Shown piece after piece: positions 24,953-32,326 of a stretch of DNA of 64,000 nt. Position 1 is the stretch's first letter, and each line of letters starts with the position of its first letter. The DNA comes from JBDHTS01 sp044221445 (GTDB lineage Bacteria; Pseudomonadota; Alphaproteobacteria; Micavibrionales; Micavibrionaceae), in assembly GCA_044221445.1 (NCBI GenBank), contig JBGAPF010000003.1, forward strand, positions 124,001-188,000, given 5' to 3'. The notes below the pieces were generated by a model. It did not search any database and had not been told where the DNA came from. It worked only from the letters and a program-made list of their open reading frames with translations. The position numbers and the translations under genes are program-made.

Positions 24953-26008
24953 ATGTCATCCGATAAAAAACCGTTTCGCGCCGCCCGGCTTCTGTTGCTG
25001 GCCGCGCCTGTCGCGCTTGCCGCCTGCTCCGCCGACCTCGGGCCCTCGCCGATGCCGACCGGTTATAAATTCCTGAATAAATCATATAGCGTACCGGGCG
25101 GTCCTGCCCCCGTGATGCATTATCCCGGTGAAAACGGCCCCGCCGCCGCAACGGTGCAGGACACGCAGCCGTCATCGGGCGACACGTCGATAGCCGCGCC
25201 CATGCCGATGGTCGGCCAGGCCGAGCCTGTGGACATGGCCGCGCCTGACGCGGTCTCAGCCCCTGTCACGGATGGCGCCGCCGTCGCCGTGGGCAGCGTG
25301 CAGTGGGACAGCGCCGCGAACGACCTTCTGGGCAAGCTGGAAAGCGCCTTCGGTACCATCAGGGAGTCGGTCTATACGCGCGAACCGAATGCGGGCCGCG
25401 CCGACGAAGCCGCCTTCGCGCAGGCCTTGAAACAGGCCATGGAAGTCCGCAAATATAAGGCAGGCGACAAGGACAAAGCCGCCTTTGCCTTCGACTACAC
25501 CATCGCCGGCCAGGCGGACGGCGCCACGCTGGTCAGCCTGAACGCCTCGGCGCAGGGCAAGCTGCTCGCGCGCGTGGAAGGCCGATATGCCGCCGGCCTG
25601 GCGGGTTCGGCCTCCGCCGCACCCGAACCGGGTATGAAAATGGAGAAGAGCGCTGCGGCCTCGCCCGCCGATCCTGATAAAGCCGTTATCAAGACCGCGA
25701 AGCCCGACGATGCCGCCATTCCCGTGATGGGGCTGCCCGAGGAACAACCGGTCGCCAAACCGGACGTAACCGCGGCCAGAAGCGTGTCCCAGGCCACAAC
25801 GGGCGACTCAGCGAACGAACCGCCCCCGGCTTTGACCGTCGATGGTGCGGATACTGTCTCGCCGCAGACGGCCAGCGAAAGCGCCCATACCTATATCTAC
25901 GGGCGCGGCCAGGGCGGCTCGGGCAAGACAGCGTATGAGGAGCGGGCCGACCGCACGGGTGCGATCATCGCCGCGCCGTCCGAAGACGAAGGGGATTCCA
26001 GCCAGTGA
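24953..26008 (+). CDS. Lipoprotein of unknown function
   Basis: A 351-residue predicted lipoprotein. The signal peptide has a basic N-terminus (DKKPFRAAR), a hydrophobic core and the lipobox LAAC at about residues 22-25. The mature protein is alanine/proline-rich and low in complexity, with one better-folded section near residues 105-215 (VQWDSAANDLLGKLESAFGTIRE, then FDYTIAGQADGATLVSLNA). No known domain. The stop overlaps the GTG start of the next lipoprotein gene, so the two form a translationally coupled pair that probably works together at the outer membrane. Confidence 0.75.
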   Translation: MSSDKKPFRAARLLLLAAPVALAACSADLGPSPMPTGYKFLNKSYSVPGGPAPVMHYPGENGPAAATVQDTQPSSGDTSIAAPMPMVGQAEPVDMAAPDAVSAPVTDGAAVAVGSVQWDSAANDLLGKLESAFGTIRESVYTREPNAGRADEAAFAQALKQAMEVRKYKAGDKDKAAFAFDYTIAGQADGATLVSLNASAQGKLLARVEGRYAAGLAGSASAAPEPGMKMEKSAAASPADPDKAVIKTAKPDDAAIPVMGLPEEQPVAKPDVTAARSVSQATTGDSANEPPPALTVDGADTVSPQTASESAHTYIYGRGQGGSGKTAYEERADRTGAIIAAPSEDEGDSSQ

Positions 26009-26598
26009 TCAGGAAGCAGCCCCGGCTAGCGGTTTATGGTGCGCTCTGCGTGCTTCTGTCCTCCCTGCCGGGCTGCACCCCCTATAACATGCTGGACACC
26101 GGGATCTTCACCGGCGACAAGGCCGACCTGACCGAGACCAGCAACGCCGCCGCCGATATGATGATCCAGCAGGTGCGGCTGAACCTGAAGCACAACGAGC
26201 CGATCTATATCGAACCGCTGATGGCGCTCAACACGAAAAACGTGCGGTCCGCCAACGGCCTGCCGCGCGACATGCCGATCGCGCCCGCCGCCGTCCCGAT
26301 GCAGCCCGAAACCGATCTTGCGCCGCCCTTCGGCACGCTGATCTCGGGCCAGGTGGCGGCACGCTTCGCCCAGCTGGGCCTCAACGTGACGGGCCCGGCA
26401 GCGCCGCGCAACATTTCCTCCGCCACGCTGGGCGGCTATTATGCCCGCGCCCATGGCCGCGTTCTGGTCACGCTGCGCCTGACCAACTCGTCCTCGGGCA
26501 TGCTGCTCGCCAGCTATGACTACTCCATGCCCCTGACCCGGGAAATCCAGGACCTGATGGGGACGGACCAGCACAGCTTCCGCCTGTTCGATTTCTAA
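26005..26598 (+). CDS. FlgO-like outer-membrane lipoprotein
   Basis: A 197-residue lipoprotein starting with GTG in a GTGA overlap with the previous stop. The lipobox is LPGC (about residues 21-24). The mature domain (NAAADMMIQQVRLNLKH, LISGQVAARFAQLGLNV, LGGYYARAHGRVLVTLRLTN) resembles the FlgO domain, found in an outer-membrane protein connected with flagellar or surface-structure anchoring in Vibrio. No flagellar genes are nearby, so the name only describes the fold. A hairpin terminator follows seven bases after the stop. Confidence 0.7.
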   Translation: MIRKQPRLAVYGALCVLLSSLPGCTPYNMLDTGIFTGDKADLTETSNAAADMMIQQVRLNLKHNEPIYIEPLMALNTKNVRSANGLPRDMPIAPAAVPMQPETDLAPPFGTLISGQVAARFAQLGLNVTGPAAPRNISSATLGGYYARAHGRVLVTLRLTNSSSGMLLASYDYSMPLTREIQDLMGTDQHSFRLFDF

Positions 26599-26604
26599 AA
26601 ATCC

Positions 26605-26630
26605 AGGCGCCGGACTACCCGCCGGCGCCT
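26605..26630. terminator. Convergent hairpin between the FlgO-like and pseudopilin-like genes
   Basis: AGGCGCCGG at 26605-26613 pairs with CCGGCGCCT at 26622-26630. The GC-rich stem has no clear T-run on the + strand. It overlaps the stop codon of the minus-strand gene and sits in the 30-base space between two convergent genes. Confidence 0.6.
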
Positions 26631-27330
26631 AGCGCGCGATCAAGACGTGATAAAAGTAGAATTTGCCGTCCGCGCAGCGGACGCAGGCTTCCATGGCGGG
26701 CTTGACGCTGAATGTCGTGTCGTCGGCTGTATTGGGCGTCGAATCTTCATACAGGGAACCGTCCCGGAAACGCGAGGCGGCGCCCGCGTTCAGGCAGGTT
26801 CCGGGATCGTCCGGCTGGGTCGCCGCGTCATAGCCATTCATGATATTAAGCCGTTTGCATACCGGCGCCGCCACGGCCGGCAGCACCGCGATCAGGTCGC
26901 CTCGGCTTGAAGACCCCACCTGGGGAAGGCTGGTGCGGCCATAGAATTCCCAGGCACTGCCGTCATTCGCGCCCGTCGGGGCCTTGCGGTATTCGACGCC
27001 TCCGCCCTTGCGGTCGAACACCTGGCGCGCGGGTGTATTCGTGACCGCGCCGTAATCGGACGGGGCGTCGGGATGGGCGAACCGGATGTCGGATTCGCTG
27101 ACCCCGCTCTGCAGGATGGAGATCACGCCCTGTTCAATCTCCGACGCGTATTGCCGGATCTGGGACGCGGCGATGATCGCCTGTTCCCGGTCGATATTCT
27201 CACCTTCGCCGCCGCCGGACCGCACAGCCGCCGTCACCAGCCCGATCAGCACCACGCCGAGGAGGATGAAAAACAGCACGTTGCCGGATTCTCCGGACCG
27301 CGCGCGCCGCGTCGGGCGCTCAGTTGGCAT
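26629..27330 (-). CDS. Pseudopilin-like protein with N-terminal membrane helix
   Basis: A 233-residue protein. A basic leader (RPTRRARSGESG) precedes a hydrophobic helix NVLFFILLGVVLIGLVTAAV (residues ~17-36), in the style of type IV pilin or pseudopilin proteins, although the usual Glu at position 5 after the cleavage Gly is absent. The rest is a soluble domain with four cysteines (PVCKRLN, GTCLNAG, EACVRCADGKF). It starts 11 bases inside the end of the upstream DD-carboxypeptidase gene, so the two are coupled. Function not known. Confidence 0.7.
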   Translation of the reverse strand: MPTERPTRRARSGESGNVLFFILLGVVLIGLVTAAVRSGGGEGENIDREQAIIAASQIRQYASEIEQGVISILQSGVSESDIRFAHPDAPSDYGAVTNTPARQVFDRKGGGVEYRKAPTGANDGSAWEFYGRTSLPQVGSSSRGDLIAVLPAVAAPVCKRLNIMNGYDAATQPDDPGTCLNAGAASRFRDGSLYEDSTPNTADDTTFSVKPAMEACVRCADGKFYFYHVLIAR

Positions 27331-28759
27331 AGGGGCTGACGGTCAGGCAGTCGGGGATCCGGGCGCAGGCCTTACCGGCCTCCTCGCGCGTCAGGCCGTT
27401 GAGGCGGCCGCGGAAGATCCATCCGGCGGCGGTCTGCAGCGGCGCGATGGCCGGCGTGGCGTGCTTGAGTTCTGGCGGCAGGGCGGCGGTCACCGCCTGG
27501 AGCGCCTGATCTGTCCGGATGCGGCTGCTATAGGCTCCGATCTGGACGGCCCAGTTGTTCCTGCTTTCGGACGCATAAGCGGACGGGATGATCTGCAGCG
27601 CCTGGGTGGCGGTGGTCCGGCTGGTCTGGATGGCCACGGCGTCCGGCCGGGCGTCGGCCTTGGTGTCCGCGTCGCCCTCGCCGACCACACGGCTGACGGC
27701 CTTGTCCTGCAGCATCGGCGCCAGCGCCGCCCAGCGCTGGGCCTCGCTTTGGACAGCGGGATCGGCCGGAACGGGCTTGCGCCCGGGCTGCGGCGCGGTG
27801 CTGGCCACGGTCAGGTTGCTTTCGCTGGCGAATCCCTTGTCGAGCAGGTCGGCCATGTGCGCGTCGCGCGACTTGGCGGACAGGCCGCCGAACACCACGC
27901 CGATCAGGCGGCGGTCGCCGCGCCGGGCGGACGCGACAAGGTTGAAGCCTGAGGGAACGATGTAACCGGTTTTGATACCGTCCATGCCCAGGTAGGTTTC
28001 CATCAGGTGGTTGTGGTTGGCGTAGTTGACTTTGTTGTAGCGGAAATTCCGGGTGGAGAAATATTTGTAATAGCGCGGATAACTGTAAATCAGCACGCCG
28101 CCCAGCTTCGCCATGTCGCGCGCTGTCGTCACCTGGCGCGGGTTGTGCAGGCCGTTGGGATTGACGAAATAGGTGCTCTTCATGCCGATCTGGGCCGCCT
28201 TGCGGTTCATCATAGAGACGAAGGTTCCGTTCGTGCCCGCCACATGCTCCGCCAGCGCTACGGACATGTCGTTGGCCGATTTGGTGACGACGGCGTAGAT
28301 CGCGTCTTCCAGACGTATGGTCGAGCCTGCCCTAAGGCCCAGCTTGCTGGGCGCCTGGGACGCGGCGAAGGACGAGACATGCACCTGGTCGCGCAGGGTC
28401 ACGCGACCCTCTTCAAGCGCCTGGAAGACCACGAGAAGCGTCATCATTTTCGTCAGAGAGGCGGGATAGACGGTCTTGTCCGGGTTGGTCTGGCTGAGGA
28501 TGGCGCCGCTGGCCGCGTCCATGACGATGGAGGCGTATTTCAGGTTCGGCCCCGTGGCCACGACCCGTGGCCTGGATTTCTTTTTGGCCTTGGCTTTATG
28601 CGCCGTTTTATGGGTAGCCGCCTTATGCGCCGATGTTTTATGCGTCTCGGCGGCGAAAGACGGCGCGACAAAAGAAAGAGAAACCGCCAGCATGACCAGC
28701 ATGGCGACGACCATGCGGGGTTTTGTAAGATACGATCCTGAAGTCCTCGAAATCATCAT
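27320..28759 (-). CDS. D-alanyl-D-alanine carboxypeptidase with C-terminal SPOR domain
   Basis: A 479-residue low-molecular-weight penicillin-binding protein (S11). A signal peptide (VVAMLVMLAVSLSFVAPSFA) precedes a lysine/histidine-rich linker. The catalytic motifs are PASLTKMMT (SxxK, ~residue 103), TKSANDMS (SxN, ~160) and DGIKTGYIVPSG (KTG, ~262). Residues ~400-479 form a SPOR domain (NNWAVQIGAYSS ... GWIFRGRLNGLTREEAGKAC), which binds denuded glycan at the septum. It trims stem-peptide D-Ala, probably at division sites. A paralogue without SPOR lies 191 bases upstream. Confidence 0.92.
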   Translation of the reverse strand: MMISRTSGSYLTKPRMVVAMLVMLAVSLSFVAPSFAAETHKTSAHKAATHKTAHKAKAKKKSRPRVVATGPNLKYASIVMDAASGAILSQTNPDKTVYPASLTKMMTLLVVFQALEEGRVTLRDQVHVSSFAASQAPSKLGLRAGSTIRLEDAIYAVVTKSANDMSVALAEHVAGTNGTFVSMMNRKAAQIGMKSTYFVNPNGLHNPRQVTTARDMAKLGGVLIYSYPRYYKYFSTRNFRYNKVNYANHNHLMETYLGMDGIKTGYIVPSGFNLVASARRGDRRLIGVVFGGLSAKSRDAHMADLLDKGFASESNLTVASTAPQPGRKPVPADPAVQSEAQRWAALAPMLQDKAVSRVVGEGDADTKADARPDAVAIQTSRTTATQALQIIPSAYASESRNNWAVQIGAYSSRIRTDQALQAVTAALPPELKHATPAIAPLQTAAGWIFRGRLNGLTREEAGKACARIPDCLTVSPYAN

Positions 28760-28950
28760 GCTCCGGCTTACGTCTGGTCAGCGATTATGCGGTAACGGAA
28801 CGCGCCGGACCGGCGGCTCCAGGCCATTCGCCATTTTAACGCAGGCACAAAGGCTTGTCTATGTTCAAAGGCGGTGCCTCTGCAATTAGATCGAAGCAAA
28901 TATTATAAAAATCTTTTATAAATCAATATGTTAACAAACATTATCCTTCT

Positions 28951-29883
28951 TCAGTCCCGCGCAAGCTTTGGAGGAGGCCCGGAAGGCGTGACATTCGCTA
29001 TTCCGGAAGGGGTCTGTCTAAAGAACGTATCGAACCATCGTTTCAGGCCATGGACCGCCAGAGAGGCGCTGTTCTGGCCCATGATCGCCCCGAACACCCT
29101 TTGACCCGCGCGGGAAAAGACACCGGTGAGGTTGAACCCCGAATCCCTGATATACCCCGTCTTCAGGCCTTCCGCGCCCGCGCCGCCGTACCCTCTGATC
29201 AGGCCGTTATGGGTGTTGTACCGCTCTCCGTTGAACATGAACTTCGTCCGGGAGAAATAAGGCCGGTAGACCTTGAACTTGTCCCAGATATACATCGCCA
29301 GCGTCACCATATCCCGGGCGGTCGTGACCTGCTGCCTGTCGGGCAGGCCGGAAGCGTTGCGAAAGACGGTATTGTTCATACCGATTTGCTGCGCCCGTTT
29401 TGTCATCAACTCGGCGAAGGCGGCCTCGCTCCCCTTGAGCGCTTCCGCTACCGCCACGGCGGCATCGTTGGCGGAGCATATGATCAGGCCAAGGATGGCG
29501 TCTTCGACGGACAGGGAACTGCCTGCTCGCAGTTTGAGATTGGTCCGCTCCTTCGAGGCGGCATAGTCCGAGACAGGCAGAAGGCTTGCGAGAGTCAGCC
29601 CGTCTTTCAGATTTTCAGCCTTGGTCCTTTCCAGCTCTTCGAAAAGCAGCAGAAGGGTCATCAGCTTGGTGAGGGAGGCCGGATAGCGTTTTTCATCGGC
29701 CCGGCTTTCCGCCACCACCTGTCCGTTCTCCCCCCTGACATAGTAGGACTGCTCCCAACGGGGGCTATGAATGATACGCTGATGTTTCTTCTTGTTGCGC
29801 GCCTCTGCGGGGCAGGACGCCGCCAGGGCGAACGCCAGGCAGGCGGCAATGGCGGTTCTGGAAGCAGACGGTGTCCCTAACAT
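28951..29883 (-). CDS. D-alanyl-D-alanine carboxypeptidase, short paralogue
   Basis: A 310-residue S11 peptidase with signal peptide (AACLAFALAASCPAEA) and the motifs PASLTKLMT (~69), ICSANDAA (~137) and EGLKTGYIRDSG (~239). Compared with the gene downstream it lacks the SPOR tail and has its own sequence divergence, so the tandem pair is old. The two lie in the same direction with a 191-base AT-rich gap, probably with separate promoters. It removes terminal D-alanine from peptidoglycan stem peptides. Confidence 0.9.
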   Translation of the reverse strand: MLGTPSASRTAIAACLAFALAASCPAEARNKKKHQRIIHSPRWEQSYYVRGENGQVVAESRADEKRYPASLTKLMTLLLLFEELERTKAENLKDGLTLASLLPVSDYAASKERTNLKLRAGSSLSVEDAILGLIICSANDAAVAVAEALKGSEAAFAELMTKRAQQIGMNNTVFRNASGLPDRQQVTTARDMVTLAMYIWDKFKVYRPYFSRTKFMFNGERYNTHNGLIRGYGGAGAEGLKTGYIRDSGFNLTGVFSRAGQRVFGAIMGQNSASLAVHGLKRWFDTFFRQTPSGIANVTPSGPPPKLARD

Positions 29884-29975
29884 TATTATATTCTATGGTT
29901 TTTTGCCGTTACGTTTCAAAGCATCCCCTTTTGCACAGCCGTATGTCAAGTTCGGTGAAAAACTGGCTGAAAGCG

Positions 29976-29993
29976 TTTTGTGCATTGCAAAAA
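29976..29993 (+). promoter_or_regulatory. TGC-type operator, distal copy, upstream of the phasin promoter
   Basis: TTTTGTGCATTGCAAAAA contains TGCATTGCA in an imperfect palindrome. It lies just upstream of the -35 element. The same TGC-ATT-GCA core appears at 30031-30047. Confidence 0.55.
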
Positions 29994-29997
29994 TTCT

Positions 29998-30026
29998 TTG
30001 ACTTTCCGTCGTAACCCTCCTAAATT
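29998..30026 (+). promoter_or_regulatory. Putative phasin promoter
   Basis: TTGACT at 29998-30003 and TAAATT at 30021-30026 with a 17-base spacer. Transcription should begin near 30033, inside the downstream palindrome, so a repressor bound there would block initiation. Confidence 0.55.
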
Positions 30027-30030
30027 GCCT

Positions 30031-30047
30031 ATTGTGCATTGCACAAT
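30031..30047 (+). promoter_or_regulatory. TGC-type operator, perfect palindrome at the phasin start site
   Basis: ATTGTGCATTGCACAAT is a perfect 17-base palindrome. PhaR repressors of phasin genes in alphaproteobacteria bind TGC-rich dyads of the form CTGC-N3/4-GCAG; this site has GTGC-N3-GCAC, a close variant. Assignment to PhaR is inference. Confidence 0.6.
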
Positions 30048-30158
30048 ACCGGTGGCGGTCGGTGGATAGTCCCGTACACCATATTGCGATGCGGCATGGA
30101 CTGTGTCAGACTTCCATCAGCGAAAAACGGCAAGGCCATGCAAGACAAGGAAAAAACG

Positions 30159-30710
30159 ATGACGAAGAAAACGAAGTCCAAAGCCGCCGGAAGCAAGAAA
30201 GACAAGGCCCCGAAAGTGGCGGCCAAAGCCGCGAAAGTGAAGCGCGACGTTACAAAGCCGGCCGTGGCCGGGGCGGTCTATCCGTTCCCCACGCGTTTTG
30301 CCGGCGCAACCATCCCAACCATGGAGACTTTGATGACCCAGAAAAAACACCAGTTCGACAGAATGGCCCAGGAAGCCGGTCTGTCCCAGAAAGAGCAGAT
30401 GGACGCTCTGATGCAGTCCGGCAACATCGCCATGAAAGGTTTCGAAGACATTTTCAAGACCTGCATGCAGATGGCCCAGACCTCGGCCGAGAAAAACGCC
30501 CAGGCCATGAAATCCATTTTTGGCTGCAAAACCCTGAACGAATTCACCGAAGCACAGAACCGTATCGCCCAGCAGGGCTTCGACGATTTCATGGTCACGA
30601 CGACACGCCTGTCGGAACTGGCCGTGAAAATGGCCACGGACGCGTTCGAACCAATCAACGACCAGTTCAGCCGCACCATTAAAAAGGCTTCGGAAGCCGT
30701 CGCCGCCTGA
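30159..30710 (+). CDS. Phasin family protein
   Basis: A 183-residue phasin, a protein that coats polyhydroxyalkanoate granules. A lysine/alanine-rich N-terminus (MTKKTKSKAAGSKKDKAPK) is followed by a helical domain with the phasin signature spread over ALMQSGNIAMKGFEDIFKTC, KSIFGCKTLNEFTEAQNRIA and QQGFDDFMVTTTRLSELAVK. AAGGAA seven bases before the ATG at 30159 decides the start; upstream in-frame ATGs give basic extensions unlike the family. The flanking operators suggest repression until granules form. No polymerase (phaC) is in the window. Confidence 0.88.
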   Translation: MTKKTKSKAAGSKKDKAPKVAAKAAKVKRDVTKPAVAGAVYPFPTRFAGATIPTMETLMTQKKHQFDRMAQEAGLSQKEQMDALMQSGNIAMKGFEDIFKTCMQMAQTSAEKNAQAMKSIFGCKTLNEFTEAQNRIAQQGFDDFMVTTTRLSELAVKMATDAFEPINDQFSRTIKKASEAVAA

Positions 30711-30735
30711 CCCTTATGGCATTATTGAGACTCTG

Positions 30736-30770
30736 TTTCGGCCTTTCCGTCTGGAAAGGCCGAAATTTTT
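30736..30770 (+). terminator. Intrinsic terminator after the phasin gene
   Basis: A 13-bp stem TTTCGGCCTTTCC / GGAAAGGCCGAAA with a GTCT loop, followed by TTTTT. It also lies directly after the stop of the convergent small gene at 30776. Confidence 0.93.
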
Positions 30771-30775
30771 GATCT

Positions 30776-31054
30776 TTATAAAGGCAGGGTATATTGCGAC
30801 CGGTCCTGCTTGTTCGCCCTGTCTTCCCATCGCCGGTGAAGGACGACGGTTTGCCCGCTTTTATTCGCCGGCTCTCCCGCCTTGGACAGAATTTCAAGCA
30901 GCATGGGGATATTGGCCAATGGCCGTGACAGGCGCAGGTCGATTTTTTCGTCCTGCTCCTCTTCGGCGTCAACAAACTCATAGGAAGCATTTCCCCGCCG
31001 CGCCGAACGCTGTTTGGGGAAAAAACCGGTAGTTACAGGAGAGACTGGCTCCAT
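30776..31054 (-). CDS. Hypothetical small protein (92 aa)
   Basis: A 92-residue hydrophilic ORF with AAGG eight bases upstream of its ATG. It starts MEPVSPVTTGFFPKQ, has an acidic stretch (EFVDAEEEQDEKIDL) and a helix-like RPLANIPMLLEILSKAGEP, and ends with a basic section. No family recognised. It converges on the phasin terminator and is divergent from the ATP-grasp gene. Confidence 0.5.
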   Translation of the reverse strand: MEPVSPVTTGFFPKQRSARRGNASYEFVDAEEEQDEKIDLRLSRPLANIPMLLEILSKAGEPANKSGQTVVLHRRWEDRANKQDRSQYTLPL

Positions 31055-31171
31055 CCGTAAGACCTTTTCTATGAACGCTGTAATACCTATATGGCGCCAA
31101 CGCGGGCGGGTTTCCAGAGTTCCGTTAAAAATTTATTAATATCCTATTCATTATTTACGTAATTTGCAAAT

Positions 31172-31185
31172 TTGTTCCGGAACAA
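31172..31185. promoter_or_regulatory. Perfect palindrome upstream of the ATP-grasp gene
   Basis: TTGTTCCGGAACAA is a perfect 14-base dyad, 32 bases upstream of the -35 at 31218. It looks like an operator for a dimeric regulator; it does not fit the direct-repeat LexA form GTTC-N7-GTTC. Confidence 0.4.
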
Positions 31186-31217
31186 TCGTACCGGCTGCGC
31201 TGTTTGAAAGGCGGTTT

Positions 31218-31246
31218 TTGCCGTTTCCGGCTTTTTGGGGTATAAG
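31218..31246 (+). promoter_or_regulatory. Putative promoter of the ATP-grasp gene, leaderless spacing
   Basis: TTGCCG at 31218-31223 and TATAAG at 31241-31246 with a 17-base spacer; the ATG at 31252 follows the -10 after five bases. The surrounding TTTTTGCCGTTTCC-GC-TTTTT-GGGTATAA is shared with the hldE promoter. Confidence 0.6.
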
Positions 31247-31251
31247 AACAG

Positions 31252-32268
31252 ATGCGTATCATCGTCCTGACCGACACCACCGAGTACGGGGCGGAAGCCA
31301 CGTTTTATCCGCTGGTGCGCGCCCTGGCCGCGCGCCCCGAAGCCGACAGGGTCTATGTGGCCGACCGCGTCATTCCTGAAAACGGCCATTTCTACAAAGC
31401 GCGGGATACGCGAATCCGCCAGATCCATGCGCGGATCGCGTCTGGCGATTACAGCTTTGAAACCCGGGAGTCCGCTCCCGTCGTCTCCGTCCCGGTGACG
31501 GACGCGGATGCCGTATGGATGCGGATCGACCTGCCGGGCGATAGCCTCCTTCGTTATACCGAGACGCTGTGGGGCGACCGGTTCATCTCCAACAGGCCTT
31601 CGGGGATCATCCGCACCGGTACGAAAGCGTTCCTTCTGTCGCTGCAGCCACTGCTGGGCGACCTCATGCCCCGGATAAAGCTTTGCCACACCGCCGACGG
31701 CGTCATGGAATTCCGGCGGCAATGCCCCGACATGGTGCTGAAAGTCCTGAACAGCTTTGGCGGCAAGGGTGTCGTCCGGTTCCGGGCGAACGGCCCCGGC
31801 GACCTGCAGTCCGAACAGGACGTGCGTCAGTTCCTCGCCGATAACGGTGCGTGCCTGGCGATGGAGTATCTCGACCATCCGCAGCAATCGGACAACCGCC
31901 TGATCGTTTCCAACGGCGTGATCCTGGGCGCGATACGCCGCGTGCCGAAGCCGGGTGACTGGCTGTGCAACCTGATGGCGGGCGGGTCGTATGACATGGC
32001 CGAACCGGACGACCGCGAGGTCGAGATCGTACGCCGGATCGATGCGCCGCTGCGTCAGCTGGGCATCCATTATTACGGTGTCGATACGCTGCTGGACAGC
32101 CGCTCGCGGCGGGTCCTGTCCGAGGTCAACACCATTAACGCCGGCGGCGCCTACCGCTACGAACTGAAGACCGGAAAGCCCGTCTGCCGCCGCATCGCCG
32201 ACGATTTCCTGGACAACGCCCTCGCCTCCCTCCCGCGGTCCGGCCGCCCTTCGACGCCTTTGCCCTGA
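31252..32268 (+). CDS. ATP-grasp protein, glutathione synthetase-like
   Basis: A 338-residue ligase-fold protein. The C-terminal half shows ATP-grasp features: VLKVLNSFGGKGVVRFRA (lysine and glycine-rich loop, ~160-178), ACLAMEYLDHPQQSDNRLIV (~200-220), GAIRRVPKPGDWLCNLMAGG and the metal-binding VLSEVNTINAGG (~288-300). This order matches GshB-type synthetases, which join an amino-acid carboxylate to an amine. The N-terminal half (RIIVLTDTTEYGAEATFYPLVRAL) is unlike classical GshB, so the substrate may differ. The next gene, a Y-family polymerase, starts 58 bases later but has its own LexA site. Confidence 0.75.
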   Translation: MRIIVLTDTTEYGAEATFYPLVRALAARPEADRVYVADRVIPENGHFYKARDTRIRQIHARIASGDYSFETRESAPVVSVPVTDADAVWMRIDLPGDSLLRYTETLWGDRFISNRPSGIIRTGTKAFLLSLQPLLGDLMPRIKLCHTADGVMEFRRQCPDMVLKVLNSFGGKGVVRFRANGPGDLQSEQDVRQFLADNGACLAMEYLDHPQQSDNRLIVSNGVILGAIRRVPKPGDWLCNLMAGGSYDMAEPDDREVEIVRRIDAPLRQLGIHYYGVDTLLDSRSRRVLSEVNTINAGGAYRYELKTGKPVCRRIADDFLDNALASLPRSGRPSTPLP

Positions 32269-32305
32269 TTTACGGCTTGCCTGTTCCGGTTCTTCTGCGC
32301 TAAAA

Positions 32306-32320
32306 GAACAAAACAGGAAC
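32306..32320 (+). promoter_or_regulatory. LexA (SOS) box of the Y-family polymerase gene
   Basis: GAACAAAACAGGAAC is an exact GAAC-N7-GAAC, the complement of the alphaproteobacterial LexA direct repeat GTTC-N7-GTTC. It overlaps the AGGAA ribosome site and ends six bases before the ATG; a possible -10 TAAAAG is at 32301-32306. Binding would prevent transcription except after DNA damage. Confidence 0.7.
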
Positions 32321-32326
32321 ATTTTC

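Noticed and set aside
26005..26598. Naming the second lipoprotein FlgO outright
   Set aside because: No flagellar genes are in the window and similarity is by pattern only, so the call is kept as FlgO-like.
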